This document shows, in pieces, positions 26,860-34,814 of a stretch of 64,000 nucleotides of DNA. The notes below the pieces were generated by a model, which was not told where the DNA came from, did no database searches, and saw only the letters and a list, made by a program, of their open reading frames with translations. How positions within the stretch are numbered: the stretch's first letter is position 1; each line of letters starts with the position of its first letter. The stretch is taken from assembly GCF_041051975.1 (NCBI RefSeq), contig NZ_CP163435.1:3038001-3102000 (forward strand). The letters are read 5' to 3'. Source of the DNA: Streptomyces sp. R21 (GTDB lineage: Bacteria; Actinomycetota; Actinomycetes; Streptomycetales; Streptomycetaceae). The position numbers were made by a program, and so were the translations under genes.

Positions 26860-28224
26860 GTGAGCACCAAGGACCTCAGCCGAACCGCGTACGACCACCT
26901 GTGGATGCACTTCACCCGCATGTCCTCGTACGAGAACGCGCCCGTCCCCACGATCGTTCGTGGCGAGGGCACTTACATCTACGACGACAAGGGCAAGCGC
27001 TACCTGGACGGTCTCGCGGGTCTGTTCGTGGTCCAGGCGGGCCACGGCCGTACCGAGCTGGCCGAGACCGCCTTCAAGCAGGCGCAGGAGCTGGCCTTCT
27101 TCCCCATCTGGTCGTACGCCCACCCGAAGGCGGTGGAGCTCGCCGAGCGTCTCGCGCACCACGCGCCCGGCGACCTCAACAAGGTCTTCTTCACCACGGG
27201 TGGCGGCGAGGCCGTGGAGACCGCGTGGAAGCTGGCGAAGCAGTACCACAAGCTCACCGGCAACCACACGAAGTACAAGGTCATCTCGCGTGCGGTCGCC
27301 TACCACGGCACCCCGCAGGGCGCCCTGTCGATCACCGGCCTGCCCGCCCTGAAGGCCCCCTTCGAGCCGCTCGTCCCGGGCGCGCACAAGGTGCCGAACA
27401 CCAACATCTACCGCGCCTCGATCCACGGCGACGACCCGGTCGCCTTCGGCCGCTGGGCCGCCGACCAGATCGAGCAGGAGATCCTCTTCGAGGGTCCGGA
27501 GACCGTCGCCGCCGTCTTCCTGGAGCCGGTGCAGAACGCCGGCGGCTGCTTCCCGCCGCCGCCCGGGTACTTCCAGCGCGTGCGCGAGATCTGCGACAAG
27601 TACGACGTGCTGCTCGTCTCCGACGAGGTCATCTGCGCCTTCGGCCGCCTCGGCACGATGTTCGCCTGTGACAAGTTCGACTACATCCCGGACATGATCA
27701 CCTGTGCCAAGGGCATGACCTCGGGCTACTCCCCGATCGGCGCCTGCATCGTCTCCGACAAGATCGCCGAGCCGTTCTACAAGGGCGACAACACCTTCCT
27801 GCACGGCTACACCTTCGGCGGCCACCCGGTCTCCGCGGCCGTGGCGCTCACCAACCTCGACATCTTCGAGCGCGAGGGCCTCAACCAGCACGTGCTCGAC
27901 AACGAGGCGAACTTCCTGAAGACCCTCCAGAAGCTGCACGACCTGCCGATCGTCGGCGACGTCCGCGGCAACGGCTTCTTCTACGGCATCGAGCTGGTGA
28001 AGGACAAGGCCACCAAGGAGACCTTCACGGACGAGGAGTCGGAGCGCGTGCTCTACGGCTTCGTCTCCAAGAAGCTCTTCGAGTACGGCCTCTACTGCCG
28101 CGCCGACGACCGCGGTGACCCGGTCATCCAGCTGTCGCCGCCGCTGATCTCCGACCAGTCGACCTTCGACGAGATCGAGGGGATCATCCGTCAGGTGCTG
28201 ACGGAGGCGTGGACCAAGCTCTGA
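26860..28224 (+). CDS. Class III aminotransferase, probable polyamine or diamine transaminase
   Basis: The 454-residue PLP enzyme has the PLP lysine in ITCAKGMTSGYSPIG (near residue 285), the cofactor segment TTGGGEAVETAWKLA, aspartate in LLVSDEVICAFGR, and the HGYTFGGHPVSAA motif. The set resembles omega-amino acid:pyruvate and putrescine/spermidine transaminases rather than GabT. The GTG at 26860 starts 2 bases after the Lrp gene; a GTG at 26842, inside that gene, would add six residues. With the divergent aldehyde dehydrogenase it would convert a diamine to an amino acid. Substrate is inferred from context. Confidence 0.88.
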   Translation: MSTKDLSRTAYDHLWMHFTRMSSYENAPVPTIVRGEGTYIYDDKGKRYLDGLAGLFVVQAGHGRTELAETAFKQAQELAFFPIWSYAHPKAVELAERLAHHAPGDLNKVFFTTGGGEAVETAWKLAKQYHKLTGNHTKYKVISRAVAYHGTPQGALSITGLPALKAPFEPLVPGAHKVPNTNIYRASIHGDDPVAFGRWAADQIEQEILFEGPETVAAVFLEPVQNAGGCFPPPPGYFQRVREICDKYDVLLVSDEVICAFGRLGTMFACDKFDYIPDMITCAKGMTSGYSPIGACIVSDKIAEPFYKGDNTFLHGYTFGGHPVSAAVALTNLDIFEREGLNQHVLDNEANFLKTLQKLHDLPIVGDVRGNGFFYGIELVKDKATKETFTDEESERVLYGFVSKKLFEYGLYCRADDRGDPVIQLSPPLISDQSTFDEIEGIIRQVLTEAWTKL

Positions 28225-28423
28225 TCGTCGGATCCTTGTGATCCTGTGATCAACACCGGCCCCGGTGGCGCCCGTTCGAGTGAGAATGGGCGGCCCGGGG
28301 CCGCGTGCTGTCCGGCCTCCCGCCCCCGAATACCTAGCGTGCCCAGTGACCGATCGGCCCTGCCTTCGTTCCCCCGTCCGGGGGACTTGGCTCGGTGAAT
28401 CAGATCTGAACGAGGTGTACGCG

Positions 28424-29161
28424 ATGGTGGCCCCGCCGGACAACGACGTGCTCTGGGCACGTGCCCTGCACGTCAAGCACAACGGCTCGCTCGCGCTCAG
28501 CGGCGTCTCGCTCGGCGTCCGCGAGGGCGAGATCCTCGCCGTCGGCGGCCCGCGCGGCAGCGGCAAGACGACCCTCCTGCAGTGCCTGTCCGGACAGCTT
28601 CTGCCCCAGGAGGGCGAGGTCTGGTTCAACAGCACGCCCGTGCACACCATGGGCGCGCTCACCCGCGAACGGCTGCGCCGCGACCGCTTCGGCTGGATCG
28701 ACCCGGCGCCGGTGCTCGTCCCCGAGCTGAACGCCTGGGAGAACGCGGCCCTGCCGCTGATGCTGCGCGGCAACGGACGCAAGGGCGCCAAGACCGCCGC
28801 CCTGGAGTGGCTGGAGCGCCTCGACATCGGCGACTGCGCCCGCAAGCGCCCGCACGCCCTGCTCCAGTCCGAGCGCCAGCGGGTGGCCATCGCGCGTGCC
28901 CTCGTCGCGGCCCCCACCGTGCTCTTCGCCGACGAGCCCACCGCCCCGCTGCACCGTGCCGACCGCGCCCAGGTGCTGCGCACCCTCACCACGGCGGCCC
29001 GCTCGCACGGCATCACGGTGGTGCTGGCCACGCACGACGCGGACACGGCGGCGCTCGCCGACCGCACGGTGTCGCTGCTCGACGGACGGCGCGTGAACAC
29101 CGTCCACCTGCCCCCGGTCGCCGAGTCGGAAGGCCGGGCCGCGTGCTCGCTCTCCGTCTAG
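28424..29161 (+). CDS. ABC transporter ATPase with degenerate signature motif
   Basis: The 245-residue protein has Walker A GGPRGSGKTT (near residue 40), Walker B TVLFADEPTAPLH (near 165) and H-loop ATHDADTA. The C-loop reads LLQSERQRVAIARAL, so the usual LSGG is lost. It resembles the MacB/LolD-type exporters in size and layout. The ATG at 28424 has a GAGGTG site. Its 3' end overlaps the next gene by 19 bases, so the two are translationally coupled. Loss of the LSGG glycines could weaken ATP hydrolysis or change partner use. Confidence 0.85.
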   Translation: MVAPPDNDVLWARALHVKHNGSLALSGVSLGVREGEILAVGGPRGSGKTTLLQCLSGQLLPQEGEVWFNSTPVHTMGALTRERLRRDRFGWIDPAPVLVPELNAWENAALPLMLRGNGRKGAKTAALEWLERLDIGDCARKRPHALLQSERQRVAIARALVAAPTVLFADEPTAPLHRADRAQVLRTLTTAARSHGITVVLATHDADTAALADRTVSLLDGRRVNTVHLPPVAESEGRAACSLSV

Positions 29162-30381
29162 CCCGCGGGGCCCACCCCCTGGTCCAGCTCCGCCGGCTCC
29201 TGGTCGCCGCCGCCGCGGCGGGCACCGGCTTCCTGCTGCTGTGCACGCTGGGGTACGCCATGGGGCACCCGGACGACCCGGGCGGCTCGGCCCTCCGGCT
29301 CGCCTGGTGCGTCGCGCCCGCCGCCGCCACCGTGTACTTCGCGGTCGCCGTCGCCCGGACGGACCCGGGGACCCGGCCGCGCCCCGGGCTCGCGGCGGTG
29401 GGGCTCGGCCCCGGACGGCTGATGGCCATCTCCGCCACCACGACCGCCCTGTCCTGCACCCTCGGCTCGATGCTCGCGCTGCTCTTCTTCCTGCATCTGC
29501 GCGGCGACCTGACGGGGATGCCCTTCGACCGCGCCGCGGCCGACCTGCTGGCCGCGAAGGAGCCGCTCCCCCTTCCGGCCGCCCTGACCCTGCTGGTGCT
29601 CGTCCCGCTGGCCGCGTCGGTCTCCGCCGCGCTGGTGCTGCGACCGCGGGGCGGGAAGCCGGCGCGCGCCGGACGGCACGGCGCCCGCGGGGCATCCCGT
29701 ACGAACGCCGAGGCGGGCCCCTACGCCGACCAGCCCGGCCGCCCGCTCGACCCGCAGCACCCCGCGCCGCCCCTCCCCGCCCCGGGCGGGCTCCCCTGGG
29801 GCACGGCCGTCCTCGCCGCGGGCCTCGCCGTGGAGACGTACGCGAGCCGCTCCGGGCAGGCCTCCGGGCCCGTCCTGCCGGGCGGCTTCGCGGGCGGACC
29901 CGCCGGGGTGCTCGCCGGCTGGACCCTCACCGCGGTCGGACTCGCCCTGGCCGGGCCCGCGATCACCCACCTGTGCGGGCGCCTGCTGCAGTCCGTACGC
30001 CCGGGAGCGCTACGGCTGCTCGCCGGGCGCATCCTCCAGGAGGAGGCCCGGCGCATCGGGCGTCCGCTGGGCGTGGTGTGCGCGGTGGCCTCCGGGGCCT
30101 ACGCCGTGGCGACCCTTTACGCGGGCGCGCGCCCCTCGTTCGGGCCGCTCACCACCCTGGGCGCGCTGCTCGTCGCCGGATGCGCCGTCGCGACGCTGCT
30201 CACCGCGGCGGTCGAGGCCAGACAGGCGCGCGCGGACACCACGGCGGCGCTGCTGCGGCTGGGGGCGCCCGCGACGGTGCTGCGCAGCGCGGCGCTGCTG
30301 CGCGCGGGCGCGCTGGCCGCCGTGTTCCTCCCGCTGACCTGGATGGTCGCCGAGCTCGCGGCGATTCCGCTGGCCGGCTGA
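29143..30381 (+). CDS. FtsX-like or permease-type integral membrane partner of the ABC ATPase
   Basis: The 412-residue protein is strongly hydrophobic, with eight or so Ala/Leu/Val/Gly-rich segments (for example near residues 18-35, 48-65, 88-110, 143-160, 215-232, 255-275, 318-345 and 385-408). Between residues 165 and 215 lies a Pro/Arg-rich soluble loop. The GTG at 29143 has a GGAAGG site and overlaps the ATPase gene. It is most likely the membrane half of the exporter. I see no large periplasmic MacB-type domain and do not recognise the family further. Confidence 0.75.
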   Translation: MLALRLARGAHPLVQLRRLLVAAAAAGTGFLLLCTLGYAMGHPDDPGGSALRLAWCVAPAAATVYFAVAVARTDPGTRPRPGLAAVGLGPGRLMAISATTTALSCTLGSMLALLFFLHLRGDLTGMPFDRAAADLLAAKEPLPLPAALTLLVLVPLAASVSAALVLRPRGGKPARAGRHGARGASRTNAEAGPYADQPGRPLDPQHPAPPLPAPGGLPWGTAVLAAGLAVETYASRSGQASGPVLPGGFAGGPAGVLAGWTLTAVGLALAGPAITHLCGRLLQSVRPGALRLLAGRILQEEARRIGRPLGVVCAVASGAYAVATLYAGARPSFGPLTTLGALLVAGCAVATLLTAAVEARQARADTTAALLRLGAPATVLRSAALLRAGALAAVFLPLTWMVAELAAIPLAG

Positions 30382-30491
30382 GAACACGGCTGAGAACACG
30401 TACGGAAAAGATCCGCGCGGACCGATGAGTTGTGTGCGGATCAGCCGTCTACCCCTCGTACGGCACACCACCTCACAGGGAGAGACCTCAC

Positions 30492-30899
30492 ATGTACCAG
30501 CAGATGATCTTCGTGAACCTGGCCGTGAACGACGTCGACGCCTCGAAGAAGTTCTTCACGGAGCTCGGGTACACGATCAACCCGCAGTTCTCCACGGACG
30601 ACTGCGCCTGTGTCGTGATCAGCGACACCATCGTCGCGATGATGCTGAGCAAGCAGCGCTACGCGGACTTCACGAAGAAGGAGATCGCGGACCCGACCAC
30701 GACCAGCGAGGTGCTGCTGTGTCTGAGCGCGGAGAGCCGCGCGAAGGTCGACGAACTGGTCGACAAGGCGCTCGCGGCGGGGGGCACGGGCACCGAGGAG
30801 GCGATGGACCAGGGCTTCATGTACGGCCGTTCCTTCGACGACCTCGACGGCCACACCTGGGAGGTCATGTGGATGGACCCGGCTGCCGTCCAGGGCTGA
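30492..30899 (+). CDS. VOC/glyoxalase-fold protein
   Basis: The 135-residue single-domain protein has the VOC beta-alpha-beta-beta-beta pattern: FVNLAVNDVDASKKFFTELGY at the start and DLDGHTWEVMWMDP at the end, the latter holding the late metal-ligand glutamate position. Such proteins are often called lactoylglutathione lyase-like. The early ligand histidine is replaced by Asn (FVNLAV), so a glyoxalase I reaction is unlikely and it may be an antibiotic-binding or other VOC member. The ATG at 30492 has a GGGAGAG site. Confidence 0.85.
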   Translation: MYQQMIFVNLAVNDVDASKKFFTELGYTINPQFSTDDCACVVISDTIVAMMLSKQRYADFTKKEIADPTTTSEVLLCLSAESRAKVDELVDKALAAGGTGTEEAMDQGFMYGRSFDDLDGHTWEVMWMDPAAVQG

Positions 30900-30924
30900 A
30901 TCAGAGGCCCCCTAGCATGGGCCC

Positions 30925-32046
30925 GTGCAGACGAGCCCGGCCCATGCGGCCCATCACGACGACCGCGAGATCGAGACGCTCGAGGAGTTCGACGCGACCG
31001 TCTCGGCCCGCGGCACCCTGGCCGGCTACCGCGTACAGGCCGTCGATCTGACGGACCGCACGCGGGAGTTGCTCGCCACGGACACCGCGCAGGCCGTCTT
31101 CCTCGGCTGCCCGATGCGGGAGGACGCGGCCGAGAAGGTGCGCGCCGACGGCGCGTTGGTCTTCCCGCCGGTCCCGCACCTGCCCTTCGACCCCTACCGC
31201 GGGCACCTCTACACGGCCGACGAGCTGTTCGCCTCGCTCGACCAGGGGTACGAGCGGACGCCGGACGCCCTCGCCTACGACTGGTTCCGGCGGACCGGGG
31301 CCGACCGCGACGTCTACGCGTCGATGCTGCGCGCCGTCCACGACGACTCGATCTCCGACGCCCTCGACGAACTCCTGGGCGGCACCCGGGTGGTGGGCGT
31401 CATGGGCGGTCACGCCATGGCGCGCGGAACGGAGGCGTACGCCGGTGCCGCGCGCCTGGGCCGCGAGCTGACGCGCGCCGGGTTCACGGTGGCGACCGGC
31501 GGCGGACCGGGCGCGATGGAGGCCGCGAACCTGGGCGCGTACGCGGCGCCGTACGACGACGCCATGCTGGAGGAGGCCTGCCAACTCCTCGCGAAGGAAC
31601 CGTCGTTCTCTCCCTCGATCACCGACTGGGCGCGGTCCGCCTTCGAGGTGCGGGCCCGCTGGCCGAAGGGCGGTCTCTCGGTCGGCATCCCCACCTGGTT
31701 CTACGGCCACGAGCCGCCGAACGCCTTCGCCTCGCACATCGCCAAGTACTTCGCCAACGCCACCCGGGAGGACGGGCTGCTGGCCCGCTCGAACGCGGGT
31801 GTCGTCTTTCTGCCGGGCGCCGCGGGCACGGTCCAGGAGATCTTCGACAACGCGACCCCGAACTACTACGAGTCCCGGGGCGAGCCCACCCCCATGGTCC
31901 TGGTGAACCGCGCGCACTGGACCGAGAAGCACCCGACGTGGCCGCTCCTGCAGTCCCTGGCCAGGCAGCGCGCGATGGAGTCCCGGATCGCGCTGGTCGA
32001 CAGCATCGATGACGCTCCGGAGGCGCTCAAACACCTGGGCGGTTAA
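30925..32046 (+). CDS. LOG-family protein (lysine-decarboxylase-like fold)
   Basis: The 373-residue protein carries the LOG/DprA-like Rossmann motifs near residue 160 (GGHAMARG), GGGPGAMEAAN near 192, and PGAAGTVQE near 300. The last differs from the family PGGxGTxxE at the second Gly. N-terminal 120 residues are specific to a larger actinobacterial subgroup. Small LOG enzymes release cytokinin-like bases from nucleoside 5'-phosphates, and the function of this long form is unclear. The GTG at 30925 lies 6 bases after TAGCAT (30913-30918) and has no ribosome site, so leaderless translation is likely. Confidence 0.85.
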   Translation: MQTSPAHAAHHDDREIETLEEFDATVSARGTLAGYRVQAVDLTDRTRELLATDTAQAVFLGCPMREDAAEKVRADGALVFPPVPHLPFDPYRGHLYTADELFASLDQGYERTPDALAYDWFRRTGADRDVYASMLRAVHDDSISDALDELLGGTRVVGVMGGHAMARGTEAYAGAARLGRELTRAGFTVATGGGPGAMEAANLGAYAAPYDDAMLEEACQLLAKEPSFSPSITDWARSAFEVRARWPKGGLSVGIPTWFYGHEPPNAFASHIAKYFANATREDGLLARSNAGVVFLPGAAGTVQEIFDNATPNYYESRGEPTPMVLVNRAHWTEKHPTWPLLQSLARQRAMESRIALVDSIDDAPEALKHLGG

Positions 32047-32084
32047 TGGCAAGGCAAAGCCAACGGGCATGCGGCCTCTACGGA

Positions 32085-32112
32085 TTGACATCCCTTAGGC
32101 GGCACTTATAAA
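32085..32112 (+). promoter_or_regulatory. Strong promoter of the LAETG protein gene
   Basis: TTGACA (32085-32090) and TATAAA (32107-32112) are separated by 16 bases, an unusually close match to the housekeeping consensus in this GC-rich DNA. Transcription would begin near 32119, giving a leader of about 70 bases before the GTG. Confidence 0.65.
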
Positions 32113-32191
32113 CCTGTGAGACTCGTGGGGGCGCTGTTGTCGCGCAGAACCCCCTAACCCCCCGCAGTTGCACAACCTGTGAAGGGCAATC

Positions 32192-32890
32192 GTGTCCATA
32201 TCTCGCCGTACCGCACGTTCAGTGCGCATCCTCGGTGTTGCCTCCGCCACCGCCGCGCTCGCGCTCGGTGTCGCCGGCAACGCAATGGCTTGCAACATCC
32301 GTGACTTCTCCGCCGTCGCCGGCTGCGACGACAACGGGAAGGGCACCATCACCGTCACCGACACGGACGCCTCCGGCAAGGAAGCCACCGTCTCGGTCTA
32401 CCTCGAGTCGAACGGCGCCGACGAGAAGCTCGTCGGCGAGAAGAAGGTCACCGGCACCAGCGCCGGCGCGACCCTCACGTTCTCCGAGGAATGGGCCCCG
32501 AAGGCCCAGTACCGCGTCCACATCAAGGCCGCGAACATCGTCGACGAGGACATCACGCCGAACCTGACCACGCCGTCCGAGGCGTGCAAGGGCTCGGGTT
32601 CGGAGACCGGGACTCCCTCGCCTTCGGAGACTCCGAAGCCGTCGGACACCCCCTCCGCCTCTGAGACGCCCTCGCCCTCGGAGACCCCGTCCGAGTCGAG
32701 CAGCACCGCCCCCGCCACCACGACCGGCGACAACTCCCCGTCCCCCGCGGCCGGTGACTCCAACCTCGCCGAGACCGGTGCGAACTCCAACACCCCCATG
32801 ATCGCCGGTATCGCCGGTGCCCTCGTCCTGGTCGGCGGCGGCGCGGTGTTCTTCGGCATGCGCCGCCGTGGCGCATCGAAGTCCAACTGA
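32192..32890 (+). CDS. Cell-wall-anchored LAETG protein
   Basis: The 232-residue protein has a signal peptide (cleavage near residue 33, after AMA), an exposed domain with four cysteines (to about residue 135), and a Pro/Ser/Thr/Glu-rich wall-spanning stretch (SETPKPSDTPSASETPSP). It ends with a sortase signal LAETG near residue 195, a hydrophobic helix and the basic tail RRRGASKSN. LAxTG is the motif used by class E sortases of streptomycetes, as for chaplins. The GTG start follows GAAGGG. Ligand or role of the folded part is unknown. The strong promoter points to high expression. Confidence 0.88.
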   Translation: MSISRRTARSVRILGVASATAALALGVAGNAMACNIRDFSAVAGCDDNGKGTITVTDTDASGKEATVSVYLESNGADEKLVGEKKVTGTSAGATLTFSEEWAPKAQYRVHIKAANIVDEDITPNLTTPSEACKGSGSETGTPSPSETPKPSDTPSASETPSPSETPSESSSTAPATTTGDNSPSPAAGDSNLAETGANSNTPMIAGIAGALVLVGGGAVFFGMRRRGASKSN

Positions 32891-32907
32891 TCAGCCTTCG
32901 CCGAGCC

Positions 32908-32941
32908 GTGGCCCGTTCCCTGCGTGCAGGGGGCGGGCCAC
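32908..32941. terminator. Two-way terminator hairpin
   Basis: GTGGCCCG at 32908 pairs with CGGGCCAC ending at 32941, and an inner CCCTG/CAGGG pair extends the stem around a short loop. It separates the stops of two convergent genes (32890 and 32946). Confidence 0.75.
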
Positions 32942-32945
32942 ACGC

Positions 32946-33743
32946 CTACCCGAAGGTCGCGCGCTCCAGCCAGAACTCCAGCAGCTCACGCTCGCCCAGG
33001 ACCTCCAACTCGGCGCTGTCCAGCGGCAGTCGGCGGTAGAAACCGAGCAGGACTGCGGTCAGCGGACCACGCAGTGCGACCGTCGCCTTCTCGTGGCCGC
33101 GCCGCCAGGTGACGCCCTTTTCGCCGAGCTCGACGAGCCACTCCGCATTCAACTCCTTTGCGCTGTCCGTTGCGTGGAGGTGGATGCTGCGATCGGGGCC
33201 GGTCAGCTGGCGCGCCGCGTCGTGCGGGTCCGTCCGCTGCACGTACTCGACGATCTGGAGCCACTCGTCGATCGCGTCGGCGGCCACCTCGGGCGCTACC
33301 TCGTACGGCAGCCCGGCGGCCAGTGTCGCGTCGGCGCGGTGGATCGTCAGCTCGTGCGTCATCCGGCGGGCCCAGAAGCCGGAGTCGTGGATCCCGGCCC
33401 ACGCCCACACCTGCGTGCCGGGCCCGGCCTCGCGCAGCGCGGCGACGAGCAGCTCACCGGTCTCGGCGAGCCAGGCGTCCAGTGCGGCGGGGTCGCCCTT
33501 GGCCTCGGGGCCGCCGGCGAAGGGCACGTCCTCGTCGCGGACAGGCCCCTGCGCCCGCGTACGGACGATGTGATCGACCCAGCGAAGGGCCCCGCCCGTG
33601 TGGCGTACGAGCGCCTCCAACGACCAGTCCGGGCAGGTCGGCACGGTCGCGGACAGATCGGCACCGGAGGCCACGACTGCTCTCAACTGCTGTACCTGGA
33701 GCTCGATTTCGTCGCAGTAGCGGTCATGTCCGAGTAGCGTCAT
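32946..33743 (-). CDS. Maleylpyruvate-isomerase-family (DinB fold) protein
   Basis: The 265-residue protein has the N-terminal metal-dependent four-helix domain of mycothiol-dependent enzymes: VPTCPDWSLEALVRHTGGALRWVDHIV with the first His, and RRMTHELTIHRADA with the late His pair. The C-terminal domain (residues 170-265) is of the type also found in this family. It starts 10 bases after the thiamine ABC ATPase gene and has an AAGGTG site, so it is the fourth gene of the TPP-riboswitch operon. A role in thiamine or thiol chemistry is suggested by position only. Confidence 0.85.
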   Translation of the reverse strand: MTLLGHDRYCDEIELQVQQLRAVVASGADLSATVPTCPDWSLEALVRHTGGALRWVDHIVRTRAQGPVRDEDVPFAGGPEAKGDPAALDAWLAETGELLVAALREAGPGTQVWAWAGIHDSGFWARRMTHELTIHRADATLAAGLPYEVAPEVAADAIDEWLQIVEYVQRTDPHDAARQLTGPDRSIHLHATDSAKELNAEWLVELGEKGVTWRRGHEKATVALRGPLTAVLLGFYRRLPLDSAELEVLGERELLEFWLERATFG

Positions 33744-33753
33744 GATCGGCACC

Positions 33754-34788
33754 TTATGCGCCGGCAGGCTCCCCGAGTACGACAATTTCGGCTGCGTCGA
33801 ACGCCACCCCGACCTCGCCACCGGGCTCCGGCGCGTCCCGCAGCGCGCACGCCGCCTCCAGACGTGGCGCGTCCTCGGGCTGCAGATGTACGGCGACATG
33901 GGTGCCCCGGAAGGTGCGTGCGGCCACGGTGCAGCGCAGGCCGTCCGCCACGTCCACGAGCCGTACGCCGGCAGGCCGCACGAGCAGTGTGCCCGGGCCC
34001 TGCGGGGCGCCCTCGGGGACCGGGACCTTCCCCCACGGCGTGTCCGCGGCCTCGCCGCTCACCGTCGCCCCGACCACGTTGTCGAAACCGAGGAAGCGTG
34101 CCACGAACTCGTCCGCCGGATGCTGCCAGACCTCAAGGGGCGTACCGGACTGGGCGATCCGCCCATCGCGCATCACCACGACCCGGTCGGCGAGCGCGAA
34201 GGCCTCGCCCTGGTCGTGCGTGACGGCGAGCACGGTGGTGCCCAATTCACTGAAGAGCTGCCGAAGTTCGACGACGAGCCGTTCCCGCAGTGAGCGGTCG
34301 AGCTGGCCGAGCGGTTCGTCGAGCATCAGCAGACGAGGGCGTGGCGCGAGCGCGCGGGCGAGCGCGACGCGCTGCTGCTCGCCGCCGGAGAGCGCGGCGA
34401 CGGCACGCCGGTGCGCGCCGGGCAGCCCGACGAGATCCAGCAACTCCCTTACGCGCTCGGCCTGTTCGCCCTTCGCCGTGCCGTGCATGCGCAGCCCGAA
34501 GGCGACGTTGCCGCCGACGTCCCGCTGCGGGAACAGCTGGTGGTCCTGGAACATCAGGCCGACGCCCCGCTTGTGCGCGGGCACCCCGTTCATGTCCCGG
34601 CCGCCCAGCCGCACCTGCCCCGCGTCGAGGGGCTGGAGCCCGGCCACGGCCCGCAGAAGGGTCGACTTGCCGCTGCCGCTCGGCCCGAGCACGCACACGA
34701 TCTCGTGCTCGGCGACGTCGAGGTCGACGGCGTCGAGCACGGCCCGCCCGCCGAAGCGCACGGTCGCGTCCTGAAGGCTCAGCAGCAT
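33754..34788 (-). CDS. Thiamine-type ABC importer ATPase
   Basis: The 344-residue protein has Walker A GPSGSGKST (near residue 34), Q-loop MFQDHQLFPQ, signature LSGGEQQRVALARAL, Walker B LLMLDEPLGQLD and H-loop THDQGEA, followed by a TOBE-like C-terminus with LVRPAGVRLVDV. This layout is typical of the ThiQ/FbpC/PotA group. The ATG at 34788 has a GGGGAG site; an in-frame start 29 codons earlier lies in the permease gene and is unlikely. With the permease and binding protein upstream under a TPP riboswitch it most likely imports thiamine or a precursor. Confidence 0.88.
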   Translation of the reverse strand: MLLSLQDATVRFGGRAVLDAVDLDVAEHEIVCVLGPSGSGKSTLLRAVAGLQPLDAGQVRLGGRDMNGVPAHKRGVGLMFQDHQLFPQRDVGGNVAFGLRMHGTAKGEQAERVRELLDLVGLPGAHRRAVAALSGGEQQRVALARALAPRPRLLMLDEPLGQLDRSLRERLVVELRQLFSELGTTVLAVTHDQGEAFALADRVVVMRDGRIAQSGTPLEVWQHPADEFVARFLGFDNVVGATVSGEAADTPWGKVPVPEGAPQGPGTLLVRPAGVRLVDVADGLRCTVAARTFRGTHVAVHLQPEDAPRLEAACALRDAPEPGGEVGVAFDAAEIVVLGEPAGA

Positions 34789-34814
34789 CGAGAACTCCCC
34801 GGACTCAGCGGCAT

